NCBI GenBank assembly: GCA_029532415.1
Contig: JAQOTA010000050.1
Coordinates: 1,054,001-1,118,000, forward strand
Direction of reading: 5' to 3'
DNA length: 64,000 bases
Source of the DNA: Marasmius tenuissimus
Lineage: Eukaryota > Basidiomycota > Agaricomycetes > Agaricales > Marasmiaceae
Translations under genes and position numbers: made by a program
Notes under the pieces: generated by a model
The model's database searches: none
The model's input: the letters and a program-made list of their open reading frames with translations, nothing else
Told to the model about the DNA's origin: nothing
In this document: positions 1 through 10,111 of the stretch, piece by piece
Numbering within the stretch: position 1 is the stretch's first letter
Layout of the letters: each line of letters begins with the position of its first letter

Positions 1-2149
1 GAATTCGGTTGGAGGGCTTGATCATTCATTGATCGCGTCGACACGTACGGTACGACTACAAGAAGGGGAGTAATCTGAGTATTATACAGGTTCTTTGAAA
101 TACCTACGTCGTTCACGTCGTGAATATGGGGGTCCGGGAGGACGACAAGAAAGAGAATGTTTACAATAGATGGAATGGTAAGGTATGGAAGCAGTCCGAA
201 TTATTATGGTGGCGGAGGATCGAAAGCATGGGGTGCAATTTCAGAGCGGGAAAGGAGCTATCTGGGCAAGAGTCTTCCAGACGGTCATTGCTGCAGGACT
301 GGGAGGCAGTAGGTGGTTTAGATTGGACCAGGCCTTCCTTCCTCGCCTTGGTTTGACTCTGGCTCTGAGCTGCGGACGCTGGAGACTCAGACTTTCCAAT
401 ATGTGTAGCCAAGTGCTACAGTCGCATGGACTGGCAGCAAGGTCAGCTTATTGGACGTCAAGGAAGTTAACAACGTACTGGCAACAAGGTATACTGTTAG
501 TAGAACTATTTGCATGCGGATTTTTTGATGGGCCTCCTCCGAGGTCGTGAGCTTGATCGTTGCGTATTGTATGATCTGGAACGGGTCCCGAGTAAAGTCG
601 CGTTAATATCACAGGCTAGTGGAGAACCCAGGGAGCAGACCATTTCTCGACGCGTTGAATTCAGGATGGACGGCAGCTTGGAGGACGTCGAAGGAGCTGA
701 AGGGGATGTGGTGGCAGTTTTCAAGGAGCGGATAAAGCTACATTTTGTCAGCGGCCTTTTTAAAACACAGAAAATTAATATCCCAGACCTAGCGCAGTAG
801 AAGCTTGATGGCAAAATCGTCAAACTCGGCTATGTTCGTTCCAATGTGGCTCCTCATCGCGTCAAACTTACGCGTCAACTTCTCGCTATCCAAACGGCGT
901 GTTTCTTGATGAATGCGGGTCGTTCAAGCCGCCTCACACCTTCAATTCGAACTTCGTACAAAGCCCCTAGATGAGGTGAAAGAGGATCGCATACAGCCTA
1001 TCATTGCTGAAGGCGGCAACAGCGGGGTGCTGAGCCCAAAATGGTAATCAGGGTCAACTGTATTTCTTGGTGATGGTTCTCACACGTAGTTCTCAATAGA
1101 AAGCATGAGTCAAAATCTCATTCGCGAGTTCCATGATTATCCCAAATCAGGACTTGATGAGTTGGTGTCAAAGGCATAGGTGCCCACGTTCGATTCGTGT
1201 GGGCCTTGAATACATCATACGGGTAGAAGGGAAACGCCTCAAGTAGTCGGACACTGGCTCGAATAACACGGCTAATCGCGTACTTTTTCCGGCGATGTGC
1301 CTGCAGGTAGCTATCCGGACGTGAGTTGTTCGAAATTCATACTTGACAAACATGGACTTGGGATCATTTTCTGAGGAGAAGAAACCTGAAAAGTTTCGAG
1401 AAGTGACTCCGAAGGCTGCTCCGGGGCAAAACAGGGCAAAACCCATGTATATTTACTCAAATCTGCGGGGCCATTAGTAATCGCTTCCAATCGGTTGCCA
1501 GGTCCATCGTCTCCGAAATTCTCAACTTGGCCTGCCGCCTCAAGCCTCAAGGCCTCAGGGTTAGACTAGTGTGTCACTTCCACTTCCACTACTTACTCAG
1601 TCGGGATTTTGGGAGATACGTCCGAAGACCAGTGGCCTCAAGCAGATGCACTATCGAGAGCCAATCTGGGATTCCCGCCAGCTGTGAATCATTCGCAAAG
1701 CATTCTTCTCGCCGCTCGCCACTATGAGCCGAATGGACACAGCTCTCATCATCTCCGAGTCGGCCAGAGCCGCTATTTGGGGCAAGAGGCCACATGTACA
1801 ATCACTGGCTGGGACTGCACAACAGTGCCTGATAGTAATTTTCCTTCGTGGCGATCACCCGCATCCGTATCTGACTCCTCATGGAGTACCCACCGCCGTG
1901 GCAAGTGCTGCTGAACATGTGGCCTTGAGTCCTCTTTCATTCACGTTTTTTGGCGTCGCGTGGTAGCATGGAGTGCGGCTACAAAATAGGTGAAGAGTGG
2001 GTCCAAGAAGACAGAGATCCGTGAGGATTCCGTCCTGGGTGCTCTCTGGAGACAAATTTCAAATGTTTAAACAAATCATAGGTCAGGGGGGTGCGTCTCT
2101 TCTCGAGGACGACACATTTATAATCCCGGATGAGGATGACCAAGTTGAG
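1..2149. other. Unresolved region, no supportable gene
   Basis: Only short open frames occur here and none could be joined by convincing splice sites into a recognisable protein. An open stretch at 510-800 (+), about 96 codons and rich in charged residues, could be a terminal exon of an unknown gene, but I see no domain. No tRNA, rRNA or tandem repeat is evident. Confidence 0.4.
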
Positions 2150-2420
2150 CTTCTTTATGCATGAACTGTAAGAGTGTCGGTCGCTAGTATTTGGCTCAAG
2201 AACTAATATGACTCTGGATAGTAGATCGAACGAGGCAGTCAGTTCAATTCCGTACGATAACGACCATACCATGAGTTGGTACTATGTCGTGCCTTCGTAC
2301 TGGTGTCGTCCCTCATGATCATACGCTGCTGCACATTTAGATGGCACGTAGTATTTATGTGCAGCAGGTCCCTGAATCCTGCGGGGTCCAAAAGGGATGT
2401 ACTTCCAAATAAAAAAATAG
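2150..2420 (+). repeat. Dispersed repeat copy 1 (SINE- or LINE-tail-like)
   Basis: This segment is alignable by eye with 38636-38905. Shared blocks include TTTATGCATGAAC near the left end, ACGACCATACCATGAGTTG in the middle, TTCGTACTGGTGTCGT, and CCTGCGGGGTCCAAA near the right end. The right end is A-rich (AAATAAAAAAATA); the other copy ends in a TAA repeat. Simple-sequence 3' tails are typical of non-LTR retroposons. AGTTCAATTCC at about 2240 resembles a pol III B box; no matching A box was found. Whether this is a SINE or only the 3' tail of the LINE relic near 38.5 kb cannot be decided from two copies. Confidence 0.6.
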
Positions 2421-2740
2421 GTGAGAGAAATGTAGGGATAAACGGAACAAGATCGAGAGCAGCAAATACGAAAGCTTAGAAACTGTTAGCAGCAAGAAGG
2501 TGGGTAATATTGTGCTTGGTTTCGCGACGTGTGTCTGTCTAACACGTCCCGAAAGATTACGGGGTCGGAATCTTTAACTGAGGCGGATAACAATCGTGAC
2601 AACTGAATCACAAGAGCAGTTATCAGCAACGTCGAGCCTGCCAGCTCTATGTATGCGGACAGAGGATTCAAAGTAATTATTCACAGCCGCTCGTTTTCGG
2701 GTCTTTGGCACGTCTAGCTAACCTACCCTTCCATTCACAG

Positions 2741-3041
2741 AGACCTCGACGACCAAAGGAGAAAGCGAAGAGAGATCAGAGGAAGAGAGGCTACTGAGAA
2801 AGGCATCGTTAGGCTCGTACCTTGCGTTCTTCCCAATACTAATCAGAACTCCAACATCGTCAATCGCGAAACACAACTTCCGGATCCGAGTCTACCGCCT
2901 CCACGACCCTGTCTACCCGAGCTCTCGCTCTCAGTGCATAGCAATCTTAGGTATGATAGAATTGGCACACCGAGCACAATGACCGAGTTCGACGACCTGA
3001 AGGCCGCCAAGGATATTTGTGTCAAGTGCTCGCGCGTATAG
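2741..3041 (+). pseudogene. Decayed 3' end of a Zn-cluster-gene paralogue
   Basis: The final open stretch (2847-3041) encodes LPELSLSV, LRYDRIGTPS and FDDLKAAKDICV-like segments that parallel the C-terminus of the minus-strand gene at 58875-60710, which has ELSLSV, LRYNRIDIPSAM and FDEVAD...DLCV in the same order. The preceding block at 2741-2820 also resembles that gene's fifth exon at nucleotide level, including the acceptor TTCACAG|AGACCTC. In this copy the upstream block has in-frame stops and the rest of the gene (including its Cys cluster) is missing. I read it as a truncated, decayed relative. A cryptic spliced gene is less likely. Confidence 0.55.
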
Positions 3042-4338
3042 ATACATGGCATTTCTTGTGTAAGATAGTCGAGATATTCAGGACATAGAAACAGACTTAC
3101 GATTAACTAAGTCTTGGGAGGTGTAGGCACATAGATCTTGCAACGATCGCGCACCCACATGGCACCACAACGCCACACTAGGTTGGTGACGAACTCGTGG
3201 TCGACCCATCTTGGCTCTTGGATTCTTGCAAGTCTATATCTCTTATTTTCGCTGAGTCCTGGGTGACGAATGGCGAGAGGTCGCCTCAACACTTCCAAAA
3301 GAGCGGGGCTAACAGACGGTGGAGTGTCTATTCGACTCAGGAATAGGAAGGAAGGAAAGTTGAACATCGTCTCGTCAGGAACCGGCAGCATCGACCCAGG
3401 TGGCAGTTCAAGGCGAGGGATGGAAGGTCGGATAGCTCGATGGCCTCACTCGTCAACTAAAGCCGGATCTTTGCTGAAGGATTCAACCAGCGATTGACTC
3501 CCGCCATTTTGGTCACCATCTGTCGCACTAATTCTGAGAAACATTGTCGGTCTGTCTCGAGTTTGAGAGGAGTTATGAGCCACCGGCGAATCGCGTGTTC
3601 TTCGTCGGTGACGAAGTGAAACGATACACCAACCCTGCGATATAACGAACTCAGGATCGGCAGAACGTCCCAATATGTTGAGAGTTCAAAGATCGTATGG
3701 TTAAAGGCGGAAACTTGTAGGGCTAATAATCTCTCAGATCACCTTGTTTGATTTGGCTGGATATACCCGACCGGCGTGTAGGATTGGTGAATTCGAAATA
3801 TTGTGCCTCAATGAGAAATCAAGCTTCAAGCACCGCGGTGCCGGTCCGTTTAATCGCAGGTTTGAATAGGACGAGAGACCGGAAAAACCATGGTTTCTGT
3901 TATCAGTGTCGACCTTACGCCTTCTGATGGTAATTCTTCCACTGTCGAATCTATCTGGGCCGAATGAGGATCAAGCAAGCCCAAAAAGTGGGAAGCTGAG
4001 AGATGGGTCAGAGCGCCAGTGTTCGAGAAGGCAATAGCCTCTAAGCGAAGATCATCGGGGTATACACGTACGAGTGAATATGAAAGATGCGTAATTTGGG
4101 CTTGAAGGAAGTTGCAGTGCTACATGATACATAGTCCATTTTCATAAAGCGACCAATAGAATTGAGCTTAGAGACGAACTGGACCTATGAATCAAGTGGA
4201 ATACTCCAGAACATCCACTAGGCTAGCAAGTTGATTGGAGAGGAGGTGGTTCCAGTTGGTGCGCAGGAGCCTAGATTGAATCAAAACCAAGGATCGTTAG
4301 GCGAATGAGGTCGCAGATACGTCTGAGCGACAGACCGA
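3042..4338. other. Unresolved region left of Element 1
   Basis: Minus-strand open stretches at 3107-3391 and 3446-3673 have mildly coding-like composition but no domain and no convincing joining intron. Nothing else could be supported. The last bases (GTAG, 4340-4343) are the left target-site copy of Element 1. Confidence 0.4.
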
Positions 4339-4343
4339 TGTAG

Positions 4344-5233
4344 TGTTACGGATCGTGACAGTTGACTCCCGAATTTCCGAGAACACATTGAACACCCGAG
4401 ATGTGTCATGTCAGGATACCGGGAAGGTAACAAACTCCCAGAGTCTTCTGTAGGACCCCGAGACTGCATAAATTACCGACAAACGACCGCTTAGACCGCG
4501 CGTGGGGTCACAAGATTGTGAGTAGACCTCTTGGTACCCCGAAAAGGGGCTAGATCACGTTCGGGGTCCCCATATATTTACTCCACCATATGCCCTTTGC
4601 CCAGATTCGACCCCGGGGACTCACAAATCCCAAATTATTCGACTTTCATTGCTTTCGAGACCCCAGGAATTTACCCAAATAGGCCTCCCGAGATACCCGA
4701 AAACCTAGGTCAGCTGTTGTAAAGCTGTTCAACTCGTTGAATAGCTTTGCCGGGTTCACGGAGACCGTGTCCCGGGAGTCTAGACCATTCCCGAGGACTT
4801 ACAGGCCAGTACATATAAGCTGTGCGTGTGTATTCTGTAGGTAGAAATTGTATAAAAGGCGTGAGGTTTCTCTCGAAACCTCAGCCTTGATATTGCCGTT
4901 GCCCTCTCTTTTGTATCCCCTGAGTCTTCTAGAGTAGAGCCTTAGCTCCTCTTCAGTTCCCTTGCTGCTTTTCCGATTTTCTCGGTCTTTTCTTGAGTCT
5001 TGGAGACTCTCGCAGTCTCAATAAGTATATCTTAAGTCCCCGTGTAAGTATTCTAGATATTATTGTATTTCTACCTACTGTTACAAGTAGCTAGACCTGC
5101 AATTGTATTCTAATAGCTGTCATTTTGCTGCCTCAATCCCTCTTGGTTTGCTGTGTTAGTTCATACGCCGCCGTATAAGTCTTAAAACCGTACCTTGTTA
5201 CGTGCATCGGTCAGAGTGTAGAGTCCGTAAAAT
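4344..5233 (+). repeat. Element 1 5' LTR
   Basis: 890 bp beginning TGTTACGGATCG and ending TCCGTAAAAT; the terminal TGTTACGGA / TCCGTAA(A) bases form an imperfect inverted repeat. It appears identical to 15966-16855. It contains a TATA box (4851) and the predicted start of R. The exact 3' boundary is ambiguous by 1 bp because the target duplication could be GTAG or TGTAG; adjacency of the self-complementary primer site favours an end at 5233. Confidence 0.95.
4851..4894 (+). promoter_or_regulatory. Element 1 core promoter and predicted RNA 5' end
   Basis: TATAAAAGG lies at 4851-4859. About 31 nt downstream is CAGCCTTGATATT (4882-4894), the perfect complement of the 13 nt just after the LTR (5234-5246). 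Between them, GAGGTTT and AAACCTC (4863-4869 and 4876-4882) form an inverted repeat. Spacing from the TATA box and the self-complementarity both point to 4882 as the transcript start. From there to the gag ATG (379 nt) there is no ATG in any frame. Confidence 0.75.
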
Positions 5234-5246
5234 AATATCAAGGCTG
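5234..5246 (+). promoter_or_regulatory. Self-primer binding site (Tf1-type)
   Basis: AATATCAAGGCTG follows the LTR directly and does not begin with the TGG expected of a tRNA-primed element. It is the exact reverse complement of CAGCCTTGATATT at the predicted RNA 5' end. In Schizosaccharomyces Tf1 the first bases of the RNA fold back on such a site and are cleaved to prime minus-strand synthesis. I infer the same mechanism here. Confidence 0.8.
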
Positions 5247-5260
5247 TTGATTGAGCCATC

Positions 5261-8200
5261 ATGTCAGCTACTAGAACTAGGACACGTACCAGCTCTTCTC
5301 AATTGGAAAGACGACGTTCACGTTCTCTTTCTCCTCAGACCCCTTCAAGCCGTAGGACCAGAAGCCCAAGTGATCATCCAGGTTTTAGGACACCAGGACG
5401 ACGGTTAGGAAATGATAACGATGATAGAAGAATACATTCACCTTCCCCGGTGAATACATTCCCTTCATCCAATCCTATCGATCCCCGTTCACCTCGGAGT
5501 TCCCCCCATCCTACTCTTCCATTTGCGTTGCCCGAATCTTCCCCGCCAACACGAATGCCCTCAAGTTCCCCCCTTCAGGATGTTACAAACCATCCAGAAT
5601 CTCTTTCGCCGCGATCCAACCCAACGAATAGACCGCCAGAAATTCCTCCGGATGGGTTACCTGATGAACATCGTCGTCAGATACAAGTCCAAGATGAACC
5701 TGAGCAAGCTTACCCGACACCGTCAACAAACGAAGGATCACAAATGAGTCCTCGTCTACGACGGGTGAACGGCCACGAAGATTTGCGCTCATCCTCGTCA
5801 TCTAGTGATTCACCCCCAGAATACACTAGACTTCCTAGTGGTACAGACCCTTGGGTTGTATCACCATCAACACCCCTACGATCAGCGTGGCGACCTGTTC
5901 ATACTTCTCCAATGTCAGTCCAAGTAGGATCAGGTGGCTCTCGAAGAACGACAAATCGAGAAAATATACCTGAGTCTCCGTTAGCGACCCCGTCTCAAGG
6001 ACGAGATCAATACTTTCCTACTTTCACCACCCCATTTGAAAGGAATTCTTTCACCGGAGAACCGCTCAGGTATGAAGTAGGAGTTGTTGAAGGTCTCGAG
6101 AACCGAGTATTAGCGTTGCTCAGGAGAATGAACTGTCCAATAAGAGGACACTCGTTGAGAACGTACCTCGAGATGTTTGAAACTTGGACGGAGTTGGAGA
6201 GGAGGTTCCTACCTCAGTACGTCCGAGAGTTCTTCGCAACCCCTCGAAACATTGATGACCTACGAAACCTCGTCACGTATGTGAGACACCCAGCTGTACA
6301 ACGAGAACTAAGACGACTTGCTGGCGTTGATTCACTTCGAGGATACGAGGCCATGACCGACCTTCCTCCTCGACTCAGAAATACGGGCCGAACCTCTCAA
6401 GGAAGAACCGTATATCAGTTGTACCCGCAGGGTCAAGGTACTCGAGAAGAGGTTATTCGAGCTATAGAGAATCGAATAGAAAATTTTCTATTAGCTATGA
6501 GCTGTCCGGTGCGTCGACAGGACACCAATACGTACCTTGCCTTACTACAACAATTTGTGGACATGCCCGAAGAGCGGCTACCATTGTATGCACTCGAATA
6601 TCTGGCAAATCGCACACATCGTGCGGATTTAACGTTCTTTGTTCAGTACTTCCACCGACCAGAAGTCAGAACAATTTTGAGAAACTTACCAGGTTACGAG
6701 CAACTTCAACAAGCCGATAGCACTATATATGATTTGCGCTCTCGTTCCCCAACACCAGAAATCGTCGGGAATATGGGCAATAGGTTTGAAGACCACTATG
6801 AAGATGTCCGAAGACGGTACCTGTTGGGATTGATCAGTCGCGAACGTTATCTTGAAGAAATGAGAACAGGAGTAGTTGATCTTGATGATAGGAGTACGGC
6901 TGAAAGAATTAGAATTTTTAATTCAGCCGACGAAGATAGACTTACAGGTGAGTGGCGCCCCACTAGACCCCAAAACCCAGTTCTTCGGTCTACCACAACT
7001 GACTCGGAACCCAGCCCTGCTATCCTCGATGAGAGCCCCAGACGTTCGGGATCTGTTCGATCACCGAACGTAAGAGATTCTGAGAGACGACGTTCAATAT
7101 TTATTGAACGGCGCCGAGAGCCAGATTTACTGAGCTCTCAACGGCAAGAACCAATTTTATCGAGTTCTTACCGCCCTCGACCCTCAAGACTATACCCGGA
7201 AGTAATTGACATATCGGATTTCGATACGAGTGAGGAGGAATTCCCATCAAGATCGACACCAAGGTCGAGTTCTCGAGTTCGCGGCGTGAGGTTTGATCCC
7301 AACCCGGAATATCGAGAAGTAACCCCAGCTGCCATTTCATCACGGCGAGCTGGTGAGGTTCGTGCTGCGGGATATCGACACACTCCGCTCAGAGGAAACG
7401 ATTCCTCATCATCGTCGGATGATGAAATCGAAGCGAGCAGTAAGAATAAAGGTAAAGAAAGAGTAAGTAATAGCGCACCGAATTCCCCTGAATTCTTCCG
7501 TCATTCCAATTCCTCTACCACGGGCCATATTGAATTTGCAGAAGACAATAGCGAAGGTGAAGTTGTACGGATACTAGTGAAAGACGATGAGAGTGAGAAG
7601 CAAGAGCCGTCGGCCGAAGAAAGTGCCCAAAGACCAAAGTCAAAGCGTGAGAGCAAGCTGCCTGCGCTGGAATCAGGCTTGGGCGCTCCGGATATCCCGC
7701 CCCGCCAAAGCGCACAGCCACCCAGGCCCTCTTCTTCCGCAACCACCACCATCCCTGGACCGCCCTCCCTCGATCGTGACTCTCCTCCCCATTTATCCTC
7801 GGAACCTTCAACTCAAAGACGAAATACCTCAAATTCTCGAGAGATCGAAGATAATGGAGGAGAGGAGAGCGAAGAACGAATGAGGAGATGGGAAGAAAAG
7901 GGGAAATGGAAAGAAGGTACGCCGACGACCCCTCCCTCCACTTCCTCACTTACCGGATCGAGCTGGAGGAGTCGTTCTCGCAGCACAACTCGAGGTGATG
8001 CCTCTCAAAGGGCATTTCTTCAAGCTCGAAATTTTCGGCAAGCTATGGCGGCAGCTAACGATTCGGTGAACCAGGCAGAATCGGCACCCCCAGTTCCTCC
8101 CCTTCCACCAACCCCTGCATCGTCAATGCCGAGAGAAGATCCCAGCGACGACGATGCTGCAAGTTACGGGGATACAACTCGAAGATCAGGCCGTCGAAGA

Positions 8201-10111
8201 TCAGGCCATTCCCTTTCTCCCTGGGTTGCTGGTTTATACCACGGGGATCCAAATCATTTGAGAAACGGCGTGGCGAACGGCCCATCGTTTGTTGGAACTG
8301 AAACGGCGAACAGCCTTTCAAATCCTACGGAAGGTGTGGCAAACGGCCCACCTGGATCTTCGCCACCACGATCGTCGCCACCGTCGTCTACAGCAGGCGA
8401 TGAAGAATCATCAAATGGGCAAAACCGTCAAACGGTTGTCTTCCAAGGAACGGGTGGGTCATCTCCCTCCAGTTCATCGCAAGATTCAATTTTGGGTAGG
8501 GCTGAAACAACCTCTACCAGCTCGGACTCGATTATGGATACCTCAAGTTCAAGTTCTACGTCGTATTACTCGTTTCCCTCGTCTAACGACGACGAGCAAC
8601 GACCTTCAAGTTTTTCGATCTCGCAACCGCACAACAACTCCTCAAATATGCGGTTTCTCGCTATAGGTCCGCCTCCACCACCTCCGCCGCCTCCGCCGCC
8701 CCCACCACCAAACGGGTTTGATGGTCATAGTTACGGTGGTGGTTATGGACACGGGTATGGTGGACCACCCCCGCCTCCTCCACCGCCTCCTCCACCCAAT
8801 TGGTCAAGAGGCTATGGATATGGATTTAACTTAGGCCCACCACCGCCCCCTCCTCCATCAGCATTCGGCTTTGGATTTCCCCCACCTCCTCCGCCTATGC
8901 CTCCGTACGGATACGGCCCCCCTGGACCTCCTGGACCGCCAGGTCCTCAAGGCCCTCAAGGCCCTAGCGGACCTTCAGGACGAGGTTCGTCTCCTTCAAC
9001 TCTCAATCGAGAAGAAAACTCACGATTGATTAGGGAAGCTGTCAATCGTGAATCAAAGCTCGAGATTAAAAAACCCCGAGAGTTTGATGGAACCAAACGA
9101 GAAGAATTCCGGGGTTTCATCAGTGAGTGTATCCGGATGTTCGTAGCGAAACCTCACGTTTACGTGTCAGACCAGGATCGAGTTCAGTTTGCCTCGTCTT
9201 ATCTCGGTGGACCAGCCGCACGAACGTTCCAAAACTGGGCAGAGAGAGAGTTGAATAACGGGGAAATTCATGCAGCTTTACATACATGGAGAGATTTCGT
9301 AGACGAAATGAGACGCCTGTTCGGAGTCTACGACGAACAGCTTCACGCTCAAGCCGCGTTAGATAAGGTTATTCAAAAGTTTGGCGAGACATTCGCCGAA
9401 TTCCTGGTAAGGTTCGAAGATGCCTCGTTACTCACCCGTTACAATGAGTACGCGCTAAAGTGGCGTCTGATAGCTCAAATTAGAAGAGATTTGAGAGACC
9501 GAATAACTTACGTTGGCGGAATTCCCGAGCACTATAAACAAGTAGTTGAAAAACTACTTGAAATTGATGGTGCTCGTCAGGCTTTCGTAGATATTGGACT
9601 AACGAACCGACCCCAAGGTTTGTACCAGGCCAATACTCAAAGTCGCATAGCCTCTACATCAAATAACCCCGACACTACAGCGATGGTACCAGCCCGTGGA
9701 AACCGTTTTGGACCTCGTGTTAATCGAACCCCGGCGCAAGCTCAGGCCAGTGCAGCACAAGAAACACTCCCAGAACGACCGGTAATGAGAATTTCCCGTC
9801 AAGAACGCGAGCGGAGAATGGCTAATGGACTGTGCTTTAGGTGTGCACAACCTGGCCACTATGGTCGAGAGTGCCCTAACGATCCAGTAGATAGTTTTAG
9901 CTCACCACCAGCCAGAGCGTCAGGACGAGTGGGCTTTCTCTACGAGGATCTCCCCACTGAGGCCGACGTACTCACGTATGAGTTCGACGAGCACGGTGAT
10001 GCTCACCTCGTGGAAAACCCGCAAGAGGAAGGCCTCACAGATAACGATGGAGTAGACCACGTGTCGGGAAACGAGCAGGGGACTCAGGACCTCGAGAAGG
10101 GAGAGAACTGA
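5261..10111 (+). CDS. gag: Element 1 Gag, unusually large (1616 aa)
   Basis: Structural polyprotein that should form the virus-like particle and bind element RNA. Residues 1-270 are Ser/Pro/Arg-rich and look disordered. Residues about 275-354 and 398-485 are two copies of one approximately 85-aa helical module (both start V-x-x-x-ENR-x-x-x-L and carry NCP/SCP then TYL). Residues about 500-1130 are again low complexity. Polyproline runs lie near 1137, 1169 and 1194, and a short collagen-like GPP/GPQ stretch near 1220-1240. A retrotransposon Gag domain follows (about 1270-1420), and a CCHC knuckle CFRCAQPGHYGREC at 1525-1538. Typical fungal Ty3 Gags are a few hundred residues, so most of this protein is extra. 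The ATG at 5261 is the first ATG after the predicted transcript start. The frame ends inside a frameshift stem-loop. Confidence 0.93.
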   Translation: MSATRTRTRTSSSQLERRRSRSLSPQTPSSRRTRSPSDHPGFRTPGRRLGNDNDDRRIHSPSPVNTFPSSNPIDPRSPRSSPHPTLPFALPESSPPTRMPSSSPLQDVTNHPESLSPRSNPTNRPPEIPPDGLPDEHRRQIQVQDEPEQAYPTPSTNEGSQMSPRLRRVNGHEDLRSSSSSSDSPPEYTRLPSGTDPWVVSPSTPLRSAWRPVHTSPMSVQVGSGGSRRTTNRENIPESPLATPSQGRDQYFPTFTTPFERNSFTGEPLRYEVGVVEGLENRVLALLRRMNCPIRGHSLRTYLEMFETWTELERRFLPQYVREFFATPRNIDDLRNLVTYVRHPAVQRELRRLAGVDSLRGYEAMTDLPPRLRNTGRTSQGRTVYQLYPQGQGTREEVIRAIENRIENFLLAMSCPVRRQDTNTYLALLQQFVDMPEERLPLYALEYLANRTHRADLTFFVQYFHRPEVRTILRNLPGYEQLQQADSTIYDLRSRSPTPEIVGNMGNRFEDHYEDVRRRYLLGLISRERYLEEMRTGVVDLDDRSTAERIRIFNSADEDRLTGEWRPTRPQNPVLRSTTTDSEPSPAILDESPRRSGSVRSPNVRDSERRRSIFIERRREPDLLSSQRQEPILSSSYRPRPSRLYPEVIDISDFDTSEEEFPSRSTPRSSSRVRGVRFDPNPEYREVTPAAISSRRAGEVRAAGYRHTPLRGNDSSSSSDDEIEASSKNKGKERVSNSAPNSPEFFRHSNSSTTGHIEFAEDNSEGEVVRILVKDDESEKQEPSAEESAQRPKSKRESKLPALESGLGAPDIPPRQSAQPPRPSSSATTTIPGPPSLDRDSPPHLSSEPSTQRRNTSNSREIEDNGGEESEERMRRWEEKGKWKEGTPTTPPSTSSLTGSSWRSRSRSTTRGDASQRAFLQARNFRQAMAAANDSVNQAESAPPVPPLPPTPASSMPREDPSDDDAASYGDTTRRSGRRRSGHSLSPWVAGLYHGDPNHLRNGVANGPSFVGTETANSLSNPTEGVANGPPGSSPPRSSPPSSTAGDEESSNGQNRQTVVFQGTGGSSPSSSSQDSILGRAETTSTSSDSIMDTSSSSSTSYYSFPSSNDDEQRPSSFSISQPHNNSSNMRFLAIGPPPPPPPPPPPPPPNGFDGHSYGGGYGHGYGGPPPPPPPPPPPNWSRGYGYGFNLGPPPPPPPSAFGFGFPPPPPPMPPYGYGPPGPPGPPGPQGPQGPSGPSGRGSSPSTLNREENSRLIREAVNRESKLEIKKPREFDGTKREEFRGFISECIRMFVAKPHVYVSDQDRVQFASSYLGGPAARTFQNWAERELNNGEIHAALHTWRDFVDEMRRLFGVYDEQLHAQAALDKVIQKFGETFAEFLVRFEDASLLTRYNEYALKWRLIAQIRRDLRDRITYVGGIPEHYKQVVEKLLEIDGARQAFVDIGLTNRPQGLYQANTQSRIASTSNNPDTTAMVPARGNRFGPRVNRTPAQAQASAAQETLPERPVMRISRQERERRMANGLCFRCAQPGHYGRECPNDPVDSFSSPPARASGRVGFLYEDLPTEADVLTYEFDEHGDAHLVENPQEEGLTDNDGVDHVSGNEQGTQDLEKGEN

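Noticed and set aside
4531..4722. 63-codon ORF in each Element 1 LTR (also 16153-16344)
   Set aside because: Identical only because the LTRs are identical; it lies in U3 upstream of the TATA box, has no coding character and starts in unremarkable context.
7515..7949. 144-codon antisense ORF within Element 1 gag
   Set aside because: Shadow of a Ser/Pro/Arg-rich coding region; no splice sites or promoter and no domain.
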